From: Desulfobacteraceae bacterium
GTDB lineage: Bacteria > Desulfobacterota > Desulfobacteria > Desulfobacterales > JACKCP01
Assembly (NCBI GenBank): GCA_020633955.1
Contig: JACKCP010000010.1
Location: 59,002-123,001, forward strand
Direction of reading: 5' to 3'
DNA length: 64,000 nucleotides
The position numbers and the translations under genes are program-made. Every line of letters starts with the position of its first letter. Within the stretch, counting starts at the first letter, position 1. The notes beneath the pieces are model-generated. The model was not told the origin of the DNA. It worked only from the letters and a program-made list of their open reading frames with translations, and made no database searches. Shown here piece after piece: positions 50,618 to 59,884 of the stretch.

Positions 50618-52906
50618 TTGAAGAAGATAATAGTTTTTATCCTGATTTTAATTATTTTGTCCTGGGTCTGGATTTTAATTCCTGACCCGGGACTTTATCC
50701 TTTAAAAACATGGTCAAGGGCATATAAGGATAAATCAGGCAATCTTTTAAGGCTCACGCTTTCAGATGATGACAAGTACAGGCTTTTCACAGATATTGAA
50801 AAAATCCCAAAAAATCTTGAAAAAGCTGTTTTAGCATATGAGGACAGGTTTTTTTATTATCATCCGGGTTTTAATCCTGTTTCAATTTTAAGGGCCTTTG
50901 CAGATACTTATATTTTGAAAAAAAGGGTGGTTGGAGCGTCCACAATAACCATGCAGGCTGCAAGGCTTCGCTTTGAAATTGACTCAAGATCTTTAAAGGG
51001 TAAAATCACCCAGATTTTAAGAGCTGTTCAGCTTGAAAGGCATTATTCAAAGAAAAAAATTTTAGAGGCTTATTTTAATCTTGCTCCATACGGCGGAAAC
51101 ATTGAAGGAGTTGGAACAGCTTCGGAAATTTTTTTTCATAAATCTGTTTCAGATCTTAATTTTTATGAAGCATGCGCACTTGCCGTTATTCCCCAGAATC
51201 CGTCAAAAAGATATCCGGCCTTGGAAAAAAGTGAGAAAGAACTTGAAAATGCAAAAAAAAGACTTGTTTCAATTCTTGGCAAAGACGAAAATTTTCTTCC
51301 CCTCAAATATTACAGAATAAGTGATATCCCTTTTAAAGCACCCCATTTTACAGATTTTATGGAAAAAAAAGATTTGTTTTTAAAAAAAACATTTAAGACA
51401 ACCCTTGATTTAAAACTTCAGGAAATAATTGAAAAAAGAACAGGTTCTTATATTGAGAAAAAAAAGATTCTGGGAATAAGAAATGCAGCCTGTGTTCTTG
51501 TAAACTATAAAACAGGTGAAATTGAAGCCATGGCAGGCTCGGCAGATTATTTTAATAATGAGATTCAGGGTCAGGTAAACGGATGCACTTCAAAAAGATC
51601 TCCTGGTTCTTCTTTAAAACCATTTGTTTACGCTCTTGCACTGGATCAGGGGATTATTCATTCCAGAACTCTTTTAAAGGATTCTCCGGCATCTTTTGGA
51701 GGTTTTTCACCTGAAAATTACGACAGAAAATTTGAAGGACCTGTTTTTGCCATGGATGCCTTGAGAAAGAGCAGAAATCTTCCAGCCGTATATCTTGCCT
51801 CAAAAATTAAAAATCCTGATCTCCATGATTTTTTATACTCATGCAGGGTTACGGGATTAAAAAGCAAAAAATTCTACGGACTATCACTGGTTTTGGGAGG
51901 CGGAGAAACAACTCTTTTAGAGCTTGCCTCCCTTTATTGTGTGCTTGGAAATCTTGGTGAGTTTAAAAGCCTGAAATTTATCAAAGATGAAAAATCAAGT
52001 GAAAATACAAAAAGAGTATTGAGCAGGGAAGCCTCTTTTATCATAAAAAATGAGCTTTCAAAAAACCCTCCGCCGGATGGATTTGAAGAATTTAAAAAAG
52101 AAAGAAGAGAAGTATCATGGAAAACAGGAACTTCCTATGGGTTCAGGGACGCAGTTGCAGCAGGAATTTTTGACAATTATGTTTTGATTGTATGGGTAGG
52201 AAATTTCAATGGAGAGGGAAATCCTTCATTTACCGGAAGAAAAGGGGCAGGCCCTTTATTTTTTGATATAATAAATCATGTAAGAAACTGCAAATCCCCT
52301 GAACGAGGTAATGAAATGCCTGAAAATCTCAATGTAAAAAAAATTGATGTATGCGAAGACTGCGGAAAACTTCCCGGAAAATATACTCCCCACACAACCA
52401 AAGCCTGGTTTATTCCCGGAGTTTCTCCAATTGATGTTTCCAACCTTCACAGGCCTGTTTTTATTGATAAAAAAACAGGTTTAAGGGACTGCAGATTTAC
52501 ACCGGAAGAAACGGAAATAAAAATATATGAATTCTGGTCAGATGATATGAAAAATCTTTTTGAAAAAGGGGGGATTTATAAAAAAACTGTACCTCCCTTT
52601 AAAAAAGAATGTCTGGTTTCAGGTTTTACTGATTATGGAATTTCTCCGGAAATAACTTCTCTCTCATCAGGTGTTGATTATATTATTTTTAAAAATGACA
52701 GAAAAATTCCCTTAAAAGCATCAAGCGGTCCTGGAGTTGAAAATTTATACTGGTTTTCTGATGCAAATTATATTGGAAAAACAAAGCCTGAAAAAGTTTT
52801 TTTGTGGCAAGCAGATGAAGGCAGCCACATTGTTTCTGTATCAGATGATTTTGGACGTTCCGACAGGATTAAGATTAATGTTGTTTATAAAAATGTTGAA
52901 AATTAA
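50618..52906 (+). CDS. pbpC: Penicillin-binding protein 1C
   Basis: This 762-residue protein starts at a TTG just after the repeat. It has an N-terminal membrane anchor (IIVFILILIILSWVWILI) and a glycosyltransferase-51 domain with catalytic E75 in AYEDRFFYYHPG and GASTITMQAARL. The transpeptidase domain has nucleophile S331 in PGSSLKPF (SxxK), SRN and KTGTSYG. The C-terminal ~90 residues match the BiPBP_C domain specific to PBP1C. It polymerises and may cross-link peptidoglycan. It follows the alpha-2-macroglobulin gene, the usual conserved pair. Confidence 0.95.
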   Translation: MKKIIVFILILIILSWVWILIPDPGLYPLKTWSRAYKDKSGNLLRLTLSDDDKYRLFTDIEKIPKNLEKAVLAYEDRFFYYHPGFNPVSILRAFADTYILKKRVVGASTITMQAARLRFEIDSRSLKGKITQILRAVQLERHYSKKKILEAYFNLAPYGGNIEGVGTASEIFFHKSVSDLNFYEACALAVIPQNPSKRYPALEKSEKELENAKKRLVSILGKDENFLPLKYYRISDIPFKAPHFTDFMEKKDLFLKKTFKTTLDLKLQEIIEKRTGSYIEKKKILGIRNAACVLVNYKTGEIEAMAGSADYFNNEIQGQVNGCTSKRSPGSSLKPFVYALALDQGIIHSRTLLKDSPASFGGFSPENYDRKFEGPVFAMDALRKSRNLPAVYLASKIKNPDLHDFLYSCRVTGLKSKKFYGLSLVLGGGETTLLELASLYCVLGNLGEFKSLKFIKDEKSSENTKRVLSREASFIIKNELSKNPPPDGFEEFKKERREVSWKTGTSYGFRDAVAAGIFDNYVLIVWVGNFNGEGNPSFTGRKGAGPLFFDIINHVRNCKSPERGNEMPENLNVKKIDVCEDCGKLPGKYTPHTTKAWFIPGVSPIDVSNLHRPVFIDKKTGLRDCRFTPEETEIKIYEFWSDDMKNLFEKGGIYKKTVPPFKKECLVSGFTDYGISPEITSLSSGVDYIIFKNDRKIPLKASSGPGVENLYWFSDANYIGKTKPEKVFLWQADEGSHIVSVSDDFGRSDRIKINVVYKNVEN

Positions 52907-53041
52907 TCTTTTTATTTCAGATATTTGTATCTATTATTAACATAATTTACATTCAGTTTTATATTTTTATCAATAGATTTATTCAGGAAAAAATCCTATA
53001 GTTTTTTATTATCCAGGTCATACAAATTATTTGAGGAAAAA

Positions 53042-53893
53042 ATGAAAAATAACAATTTTTCAATTAAAACAATGGATAAAAAACAACTTGATATTGCTGT
53101 TGAGTGGGCGGCAGGCGAGGGCTGGAATCCCGGACTTCATGATTCAGACTGCTATTACAAGGCAGACCCAAAAGGTTTTTTAATTGGCTTGGTTGACGAA
53201 AAACCAGCCGCTTCAATCTCTGTAATAAAATATAGTGAATCCTTTGGTTTTCTTGGTTTTTACATTGTTAAACCTCAATATCGGGGAATGGGGTATGGTA
53301 TTAAAATCTGGAATGCAGGCCTTAAATATCTTGAAGGAAGAAATATTGGTCTTGATGGTGTAACAGCTCAGCAGGAAAATTACAAAAAGTCCGGATTCAA
53401 ACTTGCCTACAGAAATATCCGATATGAAGGATGCGGGGGAGGATCTTTCACAAGAAAATATGAAATTGTCAGGCTTTCATCCCTGCCTTTTGAAACTGTC
53501 AATTCATACGAAAAGTGTTTTTTTCCTGCAGTCAGATCTGATTTTATCAAATCCTGGATTGCTCAGCCTGACAGTTTCAGTTTCGGCATTATGTCTGGTT
53601 CAAAACTTTCAGGCTATGGTGTTATTCGTGCCTGCAGAATTGGTTATAAGATCGGTCCGCTTTATGCAGATAGCCCCGAATTGGCTGAAACTCTTTTTTT
53701 ATCTCTAAAATCCTGCATCAGTCCTGACAAAAAAATTTTCCTTGATATACCAGAAGTTAATAAGTCTGCAGTATCACTGGCAGAAAAGTTCAATATGAAA
53801 GTTTGTTTTGAAACTGCTAGAATGTATACAGGGAAACAGCCTGAAATTTCACTTGATAAAATTTTTGGTGTTACATCATTTGAAATTGGATAA
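53042..53893 (+). CDS. GNAT acetyltransferase with C-terminal second GNAT-like domain
   Basis: This 283-residue protein starts at ATG after GAGGAAAAA. The first domain holds the acetyl-CoA-binding segment VKPQYRGMGYGIKIWNAGL (motif A, QxxGxG-like) near residues 79-97. The second half (SYGVIRACRIGYKIGPLYAD-type region, here GYGVIRACRIGYKIGPLYAD) matches the C-terminal domain of YitH/HolE-like acetyltransferases. The substrate is unknown. It stands alone, with a partial family A repeat straight after the stop. Confidence 0.85.
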   Translation: MKNNNFSIKTMDKKQLDIAVEWAAGEGWNPGLHDSDCYYKADPKGFLIGLVDEKPAASISVIKYSESFGFLGFYIVKPQYRGMGYGIKIWNAGLKYLEGRNIGLDGVTAQQENYKKSGFKLAYRNIRYEGCGGGSFTRKYEIVRLSSLPFETVNSYEKCFFPAVRSDFIKSWIAQPDSFSFGIMSGSKLSGYGVIRACRIGYKIGPLYADSPELAETLFLSLKSCISPDKKIFLDIPEVNKSAVSLAEKFNMKVCFETARMYTGKQPEISLDKIFGVTSFEIG

Positions 53894-53945
53894 ATAGCGG
53901 CTGAAGGAAAACGATCTTTTTTGTTCAATCACTGAATAAGTCGAG
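53893..53945. repeat. Family A repeat, left half
   Basis: AATAGCGGCTGAAGGAAAACG matches the left end of the 40523 element, and TTCAATCACTGAATAAG resembles its inner arm. The right end is not found. The rest of the 320-base gap 53894-54213 shows no gene. Confidence 0.5.
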
Positions 53946-54213
53946 TCTGGCAAAAATATTCCCCAGGCATTTGGCATTGCAAAGATTTTCGAATCCGGAA
54001 AAATCTGAAGTCTATAAAATTGACGATTTTCATAAAAATGCTCACCATGATTAACAAAAATCACAGAATTATATTCAAAATATTAGTTAAAAACATGAGT
54101 TTCAGGAGCTAACCCCGGAACCTTTTGACAGTTGAAAAAGAGACCTATATATGATTTCCCCATAATAAAAATTTTGCTGATCATTTTAATCCCACACAAA
54201 AAAAGAGGAAAAA

Positions 54214-55542
54214 ATGAAGAATGAATTTGGGGCTGAATACCAAAAAAAGCTTGTTTCTGCAGATGATGCAGTAAAGATAATTAATTCAGGAGACAGGATT
54301 TATTACAGCGAGTTTGCTCTTTTCCCTGAAACACTTGATAAGGCACTTGCAAAAAGATCAGATGAACTTGAAAATGTAAACATAGAAAGCACATGTTTTA
54401 CAAAAGTTCCTGAAGTTGCAGAAAAAGATCCTGAAAGAAAGCGTTTTATTTTAAGTGACTGGCACTTTGGAGGGGTGAGCCGCAATCTCCATAAAAGAGG
54501 ACTTTGCAGTTATATTCCTTTCACTTATCATCAGGGGCCAAGAGTCATAAGAAAATACAAGGATTTTGATGCAGCCTTTATCAGTGTAAGTGAAATGGAT
54601 TCTAAAGGATATTTTAATTTCGGTATTTCAAATTCTTTTGCATCTGCTGTCATAGACAAGGCAAAAACCGTAATTCTTGAAATAAATAAAAATATTCCTC
54701 AATGCCTTGGAGGAAATCAGGAATCGATTCATATTTCAAGAGTGGATAAAATAGTTGAGGGAAAATCAAATCCTCTTCCTGAAGTACCTCCTTTGTCTCC
54801 TTCCCAGACCGATATAAAAATAGCTGAACATATAATGAAGGAAATTGAAGACGGCTCATGTCTTCAGCTGGGAATCGGAGGGCTCCCAAATGTAATAGGA
54901 AGACTCATAGCAGACAGCAGTCTCAAAGATCTTGGAGTTCATACAGAAATGCTTGTTGATTCTTATGTTGATCTCTACAATCAGGGTAAAATTACCGGAG
55001 CAAACAAAACAATAGACAAATACAAGATGGCTTATACTTTTGCACTTGGAACATCCAAGCTTTATGATTTTCTTGATTCAAACCCGTCTTGTGCCTCATA
55101 TCCTGTGAATTACATCAACGACCCAAAGGTAATTGCACTTAATGAAAAGGTTGTGGCTGTAAACAATGCAGTCCAGATAGATCTTTTTACCCAGGTCTGC
55201 TCGGAATCTGCAGGAACCAGGCAGGTTTCTGGAACAGGTGGGCAGCTTGACTTTATTTTCGGGGCTTTTGGCTCAAGAGGCGGAAAAGGAATAATCGGAC
55301 TAAGTTCAACATATACTGATAAAACAGGCAAAAAACATTCAAGAATAGTACCGACTCTTAATCCCGGATCAATAGTAACCCTTCCGAGATCTCTTGTTCA
55401 GTATGTTGCAACTGAATTTGGAATAGTCCAGCTGAAGGGAAAATCAACCATTGAAAGGGCAAAAGCTCTTATAAGCATTTCACACCCTGACTTCAGGGAT
55501 GAATTGATAAAAGATGCTGTAAATATGGGAATCTGGGACTGA
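54214..55542 (+). CDS. Acetyl-CoA hydrolase/transferase family CoA-transferase (4-hydroxybutyrate/butyrate type)
   Basis: This 442-residue protein has the two-domain layout of the butyryl-CoA:acetate and 4-hydroxybutyrate CoA-transferase family. There is LQLGIGGLPNVIGRLI in the N-terminal half, and VNNAVQIDLFTQVCSESAGT, then SGTGGQLDFIFGAFGSRGG in the C-terminal half. It moves CoA between short acyl groups. Because the window also holds the 4-hydroxybutyryl-CoA dehydratase gene, a role in 4-hydroxybutyrate or butyrate activation is attractive, but the genes are 34 kb apart. The start ATG follows GAGG. A strong terminator follows the stop. Confidence 0.9.
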   Translation: MKNEFGAEYQKKLVSADDAVKIINSGDRIYYSEFALFPETLDKALAKRSDELENVNIESTCFTKVPEVAEKDPERKRFILSDWHFGGVSRNLHKRGLCSYIPFTYHQGPRVIRKYKDFDAAFISVSEMDSKGYFNFGISNSFASAVIDKAKTVILEINKNIPQCLGGNQESIHISRVDKIVEGKSNPLPEVPPLSPSQTDIKIAEHIMKEIEDGSCLQLGIGGLPNVIGRLIADSSLKDLGVHTEMLVDSYVDLYNQGKITGANKTIDKYKMAYTFALGTSKLYDFLDSNPSCASYPVNYINDPKVIALNEKVVAVNNAVQIDLFTQVCSESAGTRQVSGTGGQLDFIFGAFGSRGGKGIIGLSSTYTDKTGKKHSRIVPTLNPGSIVTLPRSLVQYVATEFGIVQLKGKSTIERAKALISISHPDFRDELIKDAVNMGIWD

Positions 55543-55560
55543 TAAACTTTTTAAAGCAGT

Positions 55561-55593
55561 GCACTCCGGAACAAAAGCTCCGGAGTGCTTATT
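55561..55593 (+). terminator. Rho-independent terminator of the CoA-transferase gene
   Basis: GCACTCCGGA (55561-55570) and TCCGGAGTGC (55579-55588) form a perfect 10-bp stem with an 8-base loop, followed by TTATTT. Confidence 0.88.
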
Positions 55594-55750
55594 TAACCCT
55601 GCTTATTATTTAAAATATATAACCTGAGATTTAGAAGATTGAAGTACATTAGTTTTTAAATCAGATTTCGCTTGATTGATCGCAGTAATTTAATAAAGTC
55701 CGAAAAAACAAAATGTTTTTCTTCATCATCTCCTCTGATATCCTTTAAAC

Positions 55751-56470
55751 TTAACTTTTCTTAATAGAACCGGTTTTTCTTCTCAATTTCACAGCGATAC
55801 CAAGACATAAAATACCAGTTCCCATTAGAAGAATACCTCCGGGTTCTGGTCCGGCATAGTGTGGTGGAGGAGCATCTTCATCAATATAAAACATGTCCAT
55901 TCCAAAGCAGTCAATATTTAAAAGCGATTGATACAATGATACAGCGTCAAAGTCAGAACCAAGGAAAACCTGAGGGTTCATTCCTGTCCATCCCCAGTCA
56001 TCAGGAGGAAGAAGAACCTGTGATCCTATTTGATTGTTCAGTGAATCAAAAGCTTTTATGTAGGCCATTTCGTTTCCTGAAGCCAGGCTGCCTCCTGTGT
56101 CTGTATTTGAGGTAAGCTCAAAATAATTGAGATCAAAAAGTGCACTGTCTTGCCTGTAAATCCTTATTTCAAGCAGATCTCCATAATTACCGGTAGCCCA
56201 TGCCCATGGATTACATCATTGCCGCCTCCGTAATAGTTTCCGATTATGGAGGTAAAATCGCTGTTGGTCTGATTGGCTGTTGAAGCTTCAATAAAATCAA
56301 GAACAAATCCGGATTGAATATAGTTGTCAACATTGTAGTAGGTATTTGAAAGGTTTGTTGAAAAAGTGAACCGTCATTTAAAGTGACAGTACCTCCAGTA
56401 AAATCAATTACTGCTGAATTGAAGATAAAATAAAATCGAATAAAGCAAATGGTAAAAAACGTTTTTCTCA
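55751..56470 (-). pseudogene. PEP-CTERM sorting-signal protein, frameshifted
   Basis: The 3' frame (to 55751) ends in GPEPGGILLMGTGILCLGIAVKLRRK, a PEP-CTERM tripartite signal: Pro-Glu-Pro motif, membrane helix, basic tail. The N-terminal frame begins MRKTFFTICFIRFYFIFNSA at 56470, a signal-peptide-like start. The middle reads in a third frame: YNVDNYIQSGFVLDFIEAST, NYYGGGNDVIHG, then NYGDLLEIRIYRQDSALFD. Two or three indels between 56200 and 56370 separate them. Such proteins are exported and cut by an exosortase, which must be encoded elsewhere, and are often linked to extracellular matrix. Confidence 0.7.
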
Positions 56471-56499
56471 TTTCAACGGATTTTAAACAGACATGTTTT

Positions 56500-56779
56500 T
56501 TTTCGTTTGCGTTATGCGAGGAGGCTATACGCTTTGGGTTTCGCGCATTTTTCTGAAACTCTCCTTTTACCGGTGCGTGTAGTTTATCCGTCAGGCCAGA
56601 GGATCACAAGTGATTCCGGGTGAATCATAACAGAGTTCAAAGAACTGCTGCAAAGCGCTCCTCCATAAAGGCGACCATGTTTTCATAAAGTATCAGATGT
56701 CTCTGCCTGTGTATGTATCTGAGTTTCTGACCAGGCTTACAGCCTGGTCAAAGGGATGAAGAACCTTTTTTTCTTCCAT
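56500..56779 (-). pseudogene. Remnant of an acyl-CoA thioesterase (TesB-like)
   Basis: Start ATG at 56777-56779 after AAGGGGAAA begins MEEKKVLHPFDQAVSLVRNS and soon stops. Pieces in other frames (YENMVAF, NSVMIHPESL, then APVKGEFQ) follow the order of a TesB-like thioesterase N-terminus. The C-terminal half is absent: the next gene starts directly. It is thus truncated as well as frameshifted. Confidence 0.4.
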
Positions 56780-56858
56780 AATCTTTCCCCTTAAACTGTT
56801 TTGTTCAAAACCTGTGAAAAATGTTTAAAATGTTGTTGATAAATTTTGTTTAAAAATT

Positions 56859-56876
56859 AAACGGTTATATCCGTTT
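56859..56876. promoter_or_regulatory. Operator-like palindrome
   Basis: AAACGG-N6-CCGTTT is a perfect inverted repeat 80 bases upstream of the thioesterase remnant, of the size and shape of a TetR-family operator. A second flanking inverted pair (GTTTAA/TTAAAC) surrounds it. Confidence 0.4.
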
Positions 56877-56916
56877 TAAACAAAATTTACTTTTAAGGTA
56901 AATACCTGCATAGCTT

Positions 56917-58035
56917 TTATTTTGTAAAACCCATGAGCTTCATCACTTTTTTCTGAAATTTTTTCTCTTCATCATTTAAAGTAAAAAAGCATTTTGTTCC
57001 TTTTGGATTGTAGCAGCCGTTGCAGGCTACGCATCTGGCAGGTTCTCTTTTACCCTGTTCCCACCTTTTAATAAGACCGGGTTCTCTCACAAGCGCCCTT
57101 GAAAGAGAAACCCCTTTAATTTCAGAGTCTTTTAAAATATTTTCAATTAAATCAATTTCCCTTAAACCGCCAACAACAATTGTGTCCGTTTTCAGGTTTG
57201 AGGCAATATTTTTTGCAAAGTCAAGGTTATAGGCTTTGTGCTTAATTGTTCTTGAAGGCCCGAATTTTCCTGTAGGAACTCCGCTGCTTACTTCAATTGC
57301 ATCAATGCCGTTTTTTGAAATTATTTCACAGACCCTGTAAAAATCTTTTTCTGTAATTCCGTTTTCTTCAAAATCAGAGCCGTTGAGCTTAATCCATACA
57401 GGGAAATCATTACCGCATTGTTTTTTTATTTCTTTAATGATTTCAACAATAATTTTTGTATTGCTATCAATGTTTCCGCCGTATTCATCATTTCTTGTAT
57501 TGTATTTCGGGCTTAAGAACTTGCTCAAAAGGTAGCTGTGTGCTCCATGAATCTGAACTCCGTCAAAACCTGCTTTTTTTGCACGTAAAGAAGCCTTGCC
57601 GAATTCTTTTATAAAAGAGTCAATTTCTTCTTTTGAAAAAGGTTCTGGTTTTATTCCATTTACCGGATCAACAATATCAGATGGTGCAAGAACCCTGTTT
57701 TTTGGTTTTGAAAACAATTGTGAGCCTGAGTGATTGATCTGTGCAACAACTTTTGTACCAAGATCATGTGCTGCTTTTGTAAGGCTTGCAAGTCCCGGAA
57801 TAAATTCATCATCTGAAATTCTCATTGTTGAAGGAGAATGGCTGTCTGAAGTGGCAAAGCTCAGATAACCGGTAATTATAAGTCCTGTGCCGCCTTCAGA
57901 AAGATCCTTGTACATATTTATTATGTTTTCAGAAACATGTCCGTCCTGTGCCATGCTTTCATGTGTAGCAGATCTTATAAATCTGTTTTTTACTTCAATG
58001 TTTCCGATTCTGCAGTTTTCAAATGGGTTGGTCAT
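56917..58035 (-). CDS. NADH:flavin oxidoreductase, Old Yellow Enzyme family
   Basis: This 372-residue TIM-barrel flavoprotein has NRFIRSATHESMAQDG at the start, AQINHSGSQ, the active-site pair in GVQIHGAHSYLLSKFLSP (H-x-A-H), YGGN and VVGGLRE. The C-terminus carries CVACNGCYNPKGTKC, a four-Cys Fe-S-like segment. It lacks the FAD/NAD domain of the longer 2,4-dienoyl-CoA reductases. It reduces activated alkenes (enoates, enones, nitro compounds). It is encoded just downstream of a TetR regulator in the same direction, with a matching operator in front of each gene. The layout is like NemR-NemA of Escherichia coli, where reactive electrophiles release the repressor. Confidence 0.9.
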   Translation of the reverse strand: MTNPFENCRIGNIEVKNRFIRSATHESMAQDGHVSENIINMYKDLSEGGTGLIITGYLSFATSDSHSPSTMRISDDEFIPGLASLTKAAHDLGTKVVAQINHSGSQLFSKPKNRVLAPSDIVDPVNGIKPEPFSKEEIDSFIKEFGKASLRAKKAGFDGVQIHGAHSYLLSKFLSPKYNTRNDEYGGNIDSNTKIIVEIIKEIKKQCGNDFPVWIKLNGSDFEENGITEKDFYRVCEIISKNGIDAIEVSSGVPTGKFGPSRTIKHKAYNLDFAKNIASNLKTDTIVVGGLREIDLIENILKDSEIKGVSLSRALVREPGLIKRWEQGKREPARCVACNGCYNPKGTKCFFTLNDEEKKFQKKVMKLMGFTK

Positions 58036-58061
58036 GTTTATCTCCCTTTAAATTAATATTA

Positions 58062-58073
58062 GACCAGTCGTCT
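58062..58073. promoter_or_regulatory. TetR operator in front of the OYE gene
   Basis: GACCAGTCGTCT lies 27 bases upstream of the oxidoreductase start. It differs by one base from the site at 58710-58721 in front of the regulator itself. Confidence 0.65.
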
Positions 58074-58099
58074 TGTTATGGTTTAAAAAAATTTTATCT

Positions 58100-58693
58100 T
58101 TAATTTCTGAATAAAGTATTGAGCAGCTTATCAAGAATCATTTCAAGCTGCTCTGTATTGCCCTCAATCTTCATTCTTAAAAGTCCACCCTGCCATGAAT
58201 TCCAGAAAATATCTGCCATGTTTTCAGCAGAAATATCCTTTCTCAAAAGATTTTTTTCCTGAGCTTCCTGAAAAAGCGATACAAATCTGGATTTCCAGAG
58301 CTTTACTCCGTTTTTCATCTGAAAAAGACACTCCTTGCTTGAATCTCCAAGCTCGGCTGCAAGATTTCCAACAAGACATCCGGTAAGTCCGGTTTTTTCA
58401 ATTTCCTTGATTACATAGGAGTAGGCATTTATTATTTTTTCAAGGGGATTTCTGCTGGATTTTTCTATGAAAGTATCGACTTCCTTTAAAACTTCCATGT
58501 TATAATTCTCTATTATTTCAGCAACATACTTTTCCTTGCTTTCAAAAAAATTATAAAATGAGCCTTTGGGAACATTTACCCTGTCAAGGATTTCTTTAAT
58601 CCCTGTTCCATGGTAGCCTTTCAGTTTCAAAAGTTCTGTTCCTTCTGAAATAAGCTTTTCTCTGATATGTGTACTTTTTCTTGGTCTCGACAT
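58100..58693 (-). CDS. TetR/AcrR-family repressor (NemR-like)
   Basis: This 197-residue protein has the N-terminal TetR HTH (REKLISEGTELLKLKGYHGTGIKEILDRVNVPKGSFYNFFESKE). Its helical ligand domain includes GCLVGNLAAELGD, the C-terminal domain type seen in NemR and relatives. The single Cys in GCLVGN is at the place where NemR-like proteins may sense electrophiles; that link is inference. It is encoded just upstream of the OYE gene, with a near-identical operator in front of both. Confidence 0.9.
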   Translation of the reverse strand: MSRPRKSTHIREKLISEGTELLKLKGYHGTGIKEILDRVNVPKGSFYNFFESKEKYVAEIIENYNMEVLKEVDTFIEKSSRNPLEKIINAYSYVIKEIEKTGLTGCLVGNLAAELGDSSKECLFQMKNGVKLWKSRFVSLFQEAQEKNLLRKDISAENMADIFWNSWQGGLLRMKIEGNTEQLEMILDKLLNTLFRN

Positions 58694-58709
58694 AATGGGG
58701 TTATAATAT

Positions 58710-58721
58710 GACCGGTCGTCT
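58710..58721. promoter_or_regulatory. TetR operator in front of the regulator gene
   Basis: GACCGGTCGTCT lies 17 bases upstream of the repressor start and includes the palindrome GACCGGTC. It pairs with the site at 58062-58073. Confidence 0.65.
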
Positions 58722-58845
58722 ATTAATGCAAGTTTTTATTGTTACATTTATTTACAATTTTCAACATAATTCCAACAGATTTTTATTTTGAAAAGCCTGA
58801 TATTGCAGGTGAAAAAAATAATTTAATCTGATTTGGAGTGAAAAA

Positions 58846-59814
58846 ATGGAGTTATTTAAGGAAAAAACAAAACTATCTATTTTTGTAATTTTTATTTCGT
58901 TAGTTTTTCCAGGGAATATATTTGCTGAAGAAGAAAGCGGGAAAAATTCATTTTCCGGCTTTATTATGGTTGGAGGGCTTTATTCTACAGGCAAAATGGC
59001 ATTGAATGATGCCTTTGACAGTAAAAATAAAAAAATAGGGTCTTTATCCGAATCTTCAAAAAATTTTTATGCAACAGCTCCCATAATAACAGGAAGCCTG
59101 AGCTACACCATTGCATCGACTGGAACAACAGTCAGTCTGGGAGGAGAGGGTGAAGATTTTGGTCTTTCTTTATTTCAGTATGGAGGAAATTTTGGTAGTT
59201 TTACTGCCGGAGCTTCCATGTCAGAAGAGGAAGTTTTTAAAGATCCGTTTATTACGGGCGCTAAAAGGGATAAAACCGTTGCACAGCAATTTAACTTTAA
59301 TTTTTCATGGGTAAACATTTTTAACAGGAATTTGTCTGCAAGTTACTCCTTAACAACCCATGATCCGGATAATGATCTTTCGGGAAAAAGGAATAAAAAG
59401 CTTAAAAGAGACGGAAATATTCATACTTTTGGTCTTGGTTTCGATGTTTATGATAAAGGGTCAAACAAAATATCTGTAAGCGTTTCATATGATTTTGGAG
59501 ACATTTCAGGTGAAAGTTATGCATTTAAAGGACCTGGTGCACAAATTTCACACGCTTTTTCAAGGGAAAAGTGGGAACTTGAAACGGCAATGGTTTTTGC
59601 TGTTCATGATTTTGATTCTGTTCATCCAGAATTTAATAAAACAAGGCATGAAGTTATTGGCAGTATTGGAACGACATATACACTTAACAGGCCTTTTGAT
59701 CTGGAAAACTGGTTTTTTAAAACCCATATTTGCTTTTGTGAAACATATTCAAATATAGATTTTTATGACAGTTCGGCTGTAATTACTTTTTTTGGAGTAG
59801 GTTATGGTTTTTAG
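58846..59814 (+). CDS. Outer-membrane protein, DUF2860-like barrel
   Basis: This 322-residue protein has a signal peptide (cut after IFA). Next comes a segment reading SGFIMVGGLYSTGKMALND. Gly- and aromatic-rich strands such as NLSASYSLTTHDPDND and GLGFDVYDKGSNKISVSVSY follow, and a C-terminal barrel strand ends in GVGYGF. The layout is that of DUF2860 outer-membrane proteins. GGAG precedes the ATG. It lies upstream of the RND efflux genes in the same direction, with a 70-base gap, and could be co-transcribed. No function is known for the family. Confidence 0.65.
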   Translation: MELFKEKTKLSIFVIFISLVFPGNIFAEEESGKNSFSGFIMVGGLYSTGKMALNDAFDSKNKKIGSLSESSKNFYATAPIITGSLSYTIASTGTTVSLGGEGEDFGLSLFQYGGNFGSFTAGASMSEEEVFKDPFITGAKRDKTVAQQFNFNFSWVNIFNRNLSASYSLTTHDPDNDLSGKRNKKLKRDGNIHTFGLGFDVYDKGSNKISVSVSYDFGDISGESYAFKGPGAQISHAFSREKWELETAMVFAVHDFDSVHPEFNKTRHEVIGSIGTTYTLNRPFDLENWFFKTHICFCETYSNIDFYDSSAVITFFGVGYGF

Positions 59815-59884
59815 TTATAAAGAAGACAGATGTTTTCGGCTATCCGTTGTTTTTGATTATGGCCCATGGGAAGAATAAAATATT

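Noticed and set aside
59826..59850. GTTTTCGGCTATCCGTTG, possibly another family A fragment.
   Set aside because: Too short and too diverged from the complete element to claim.
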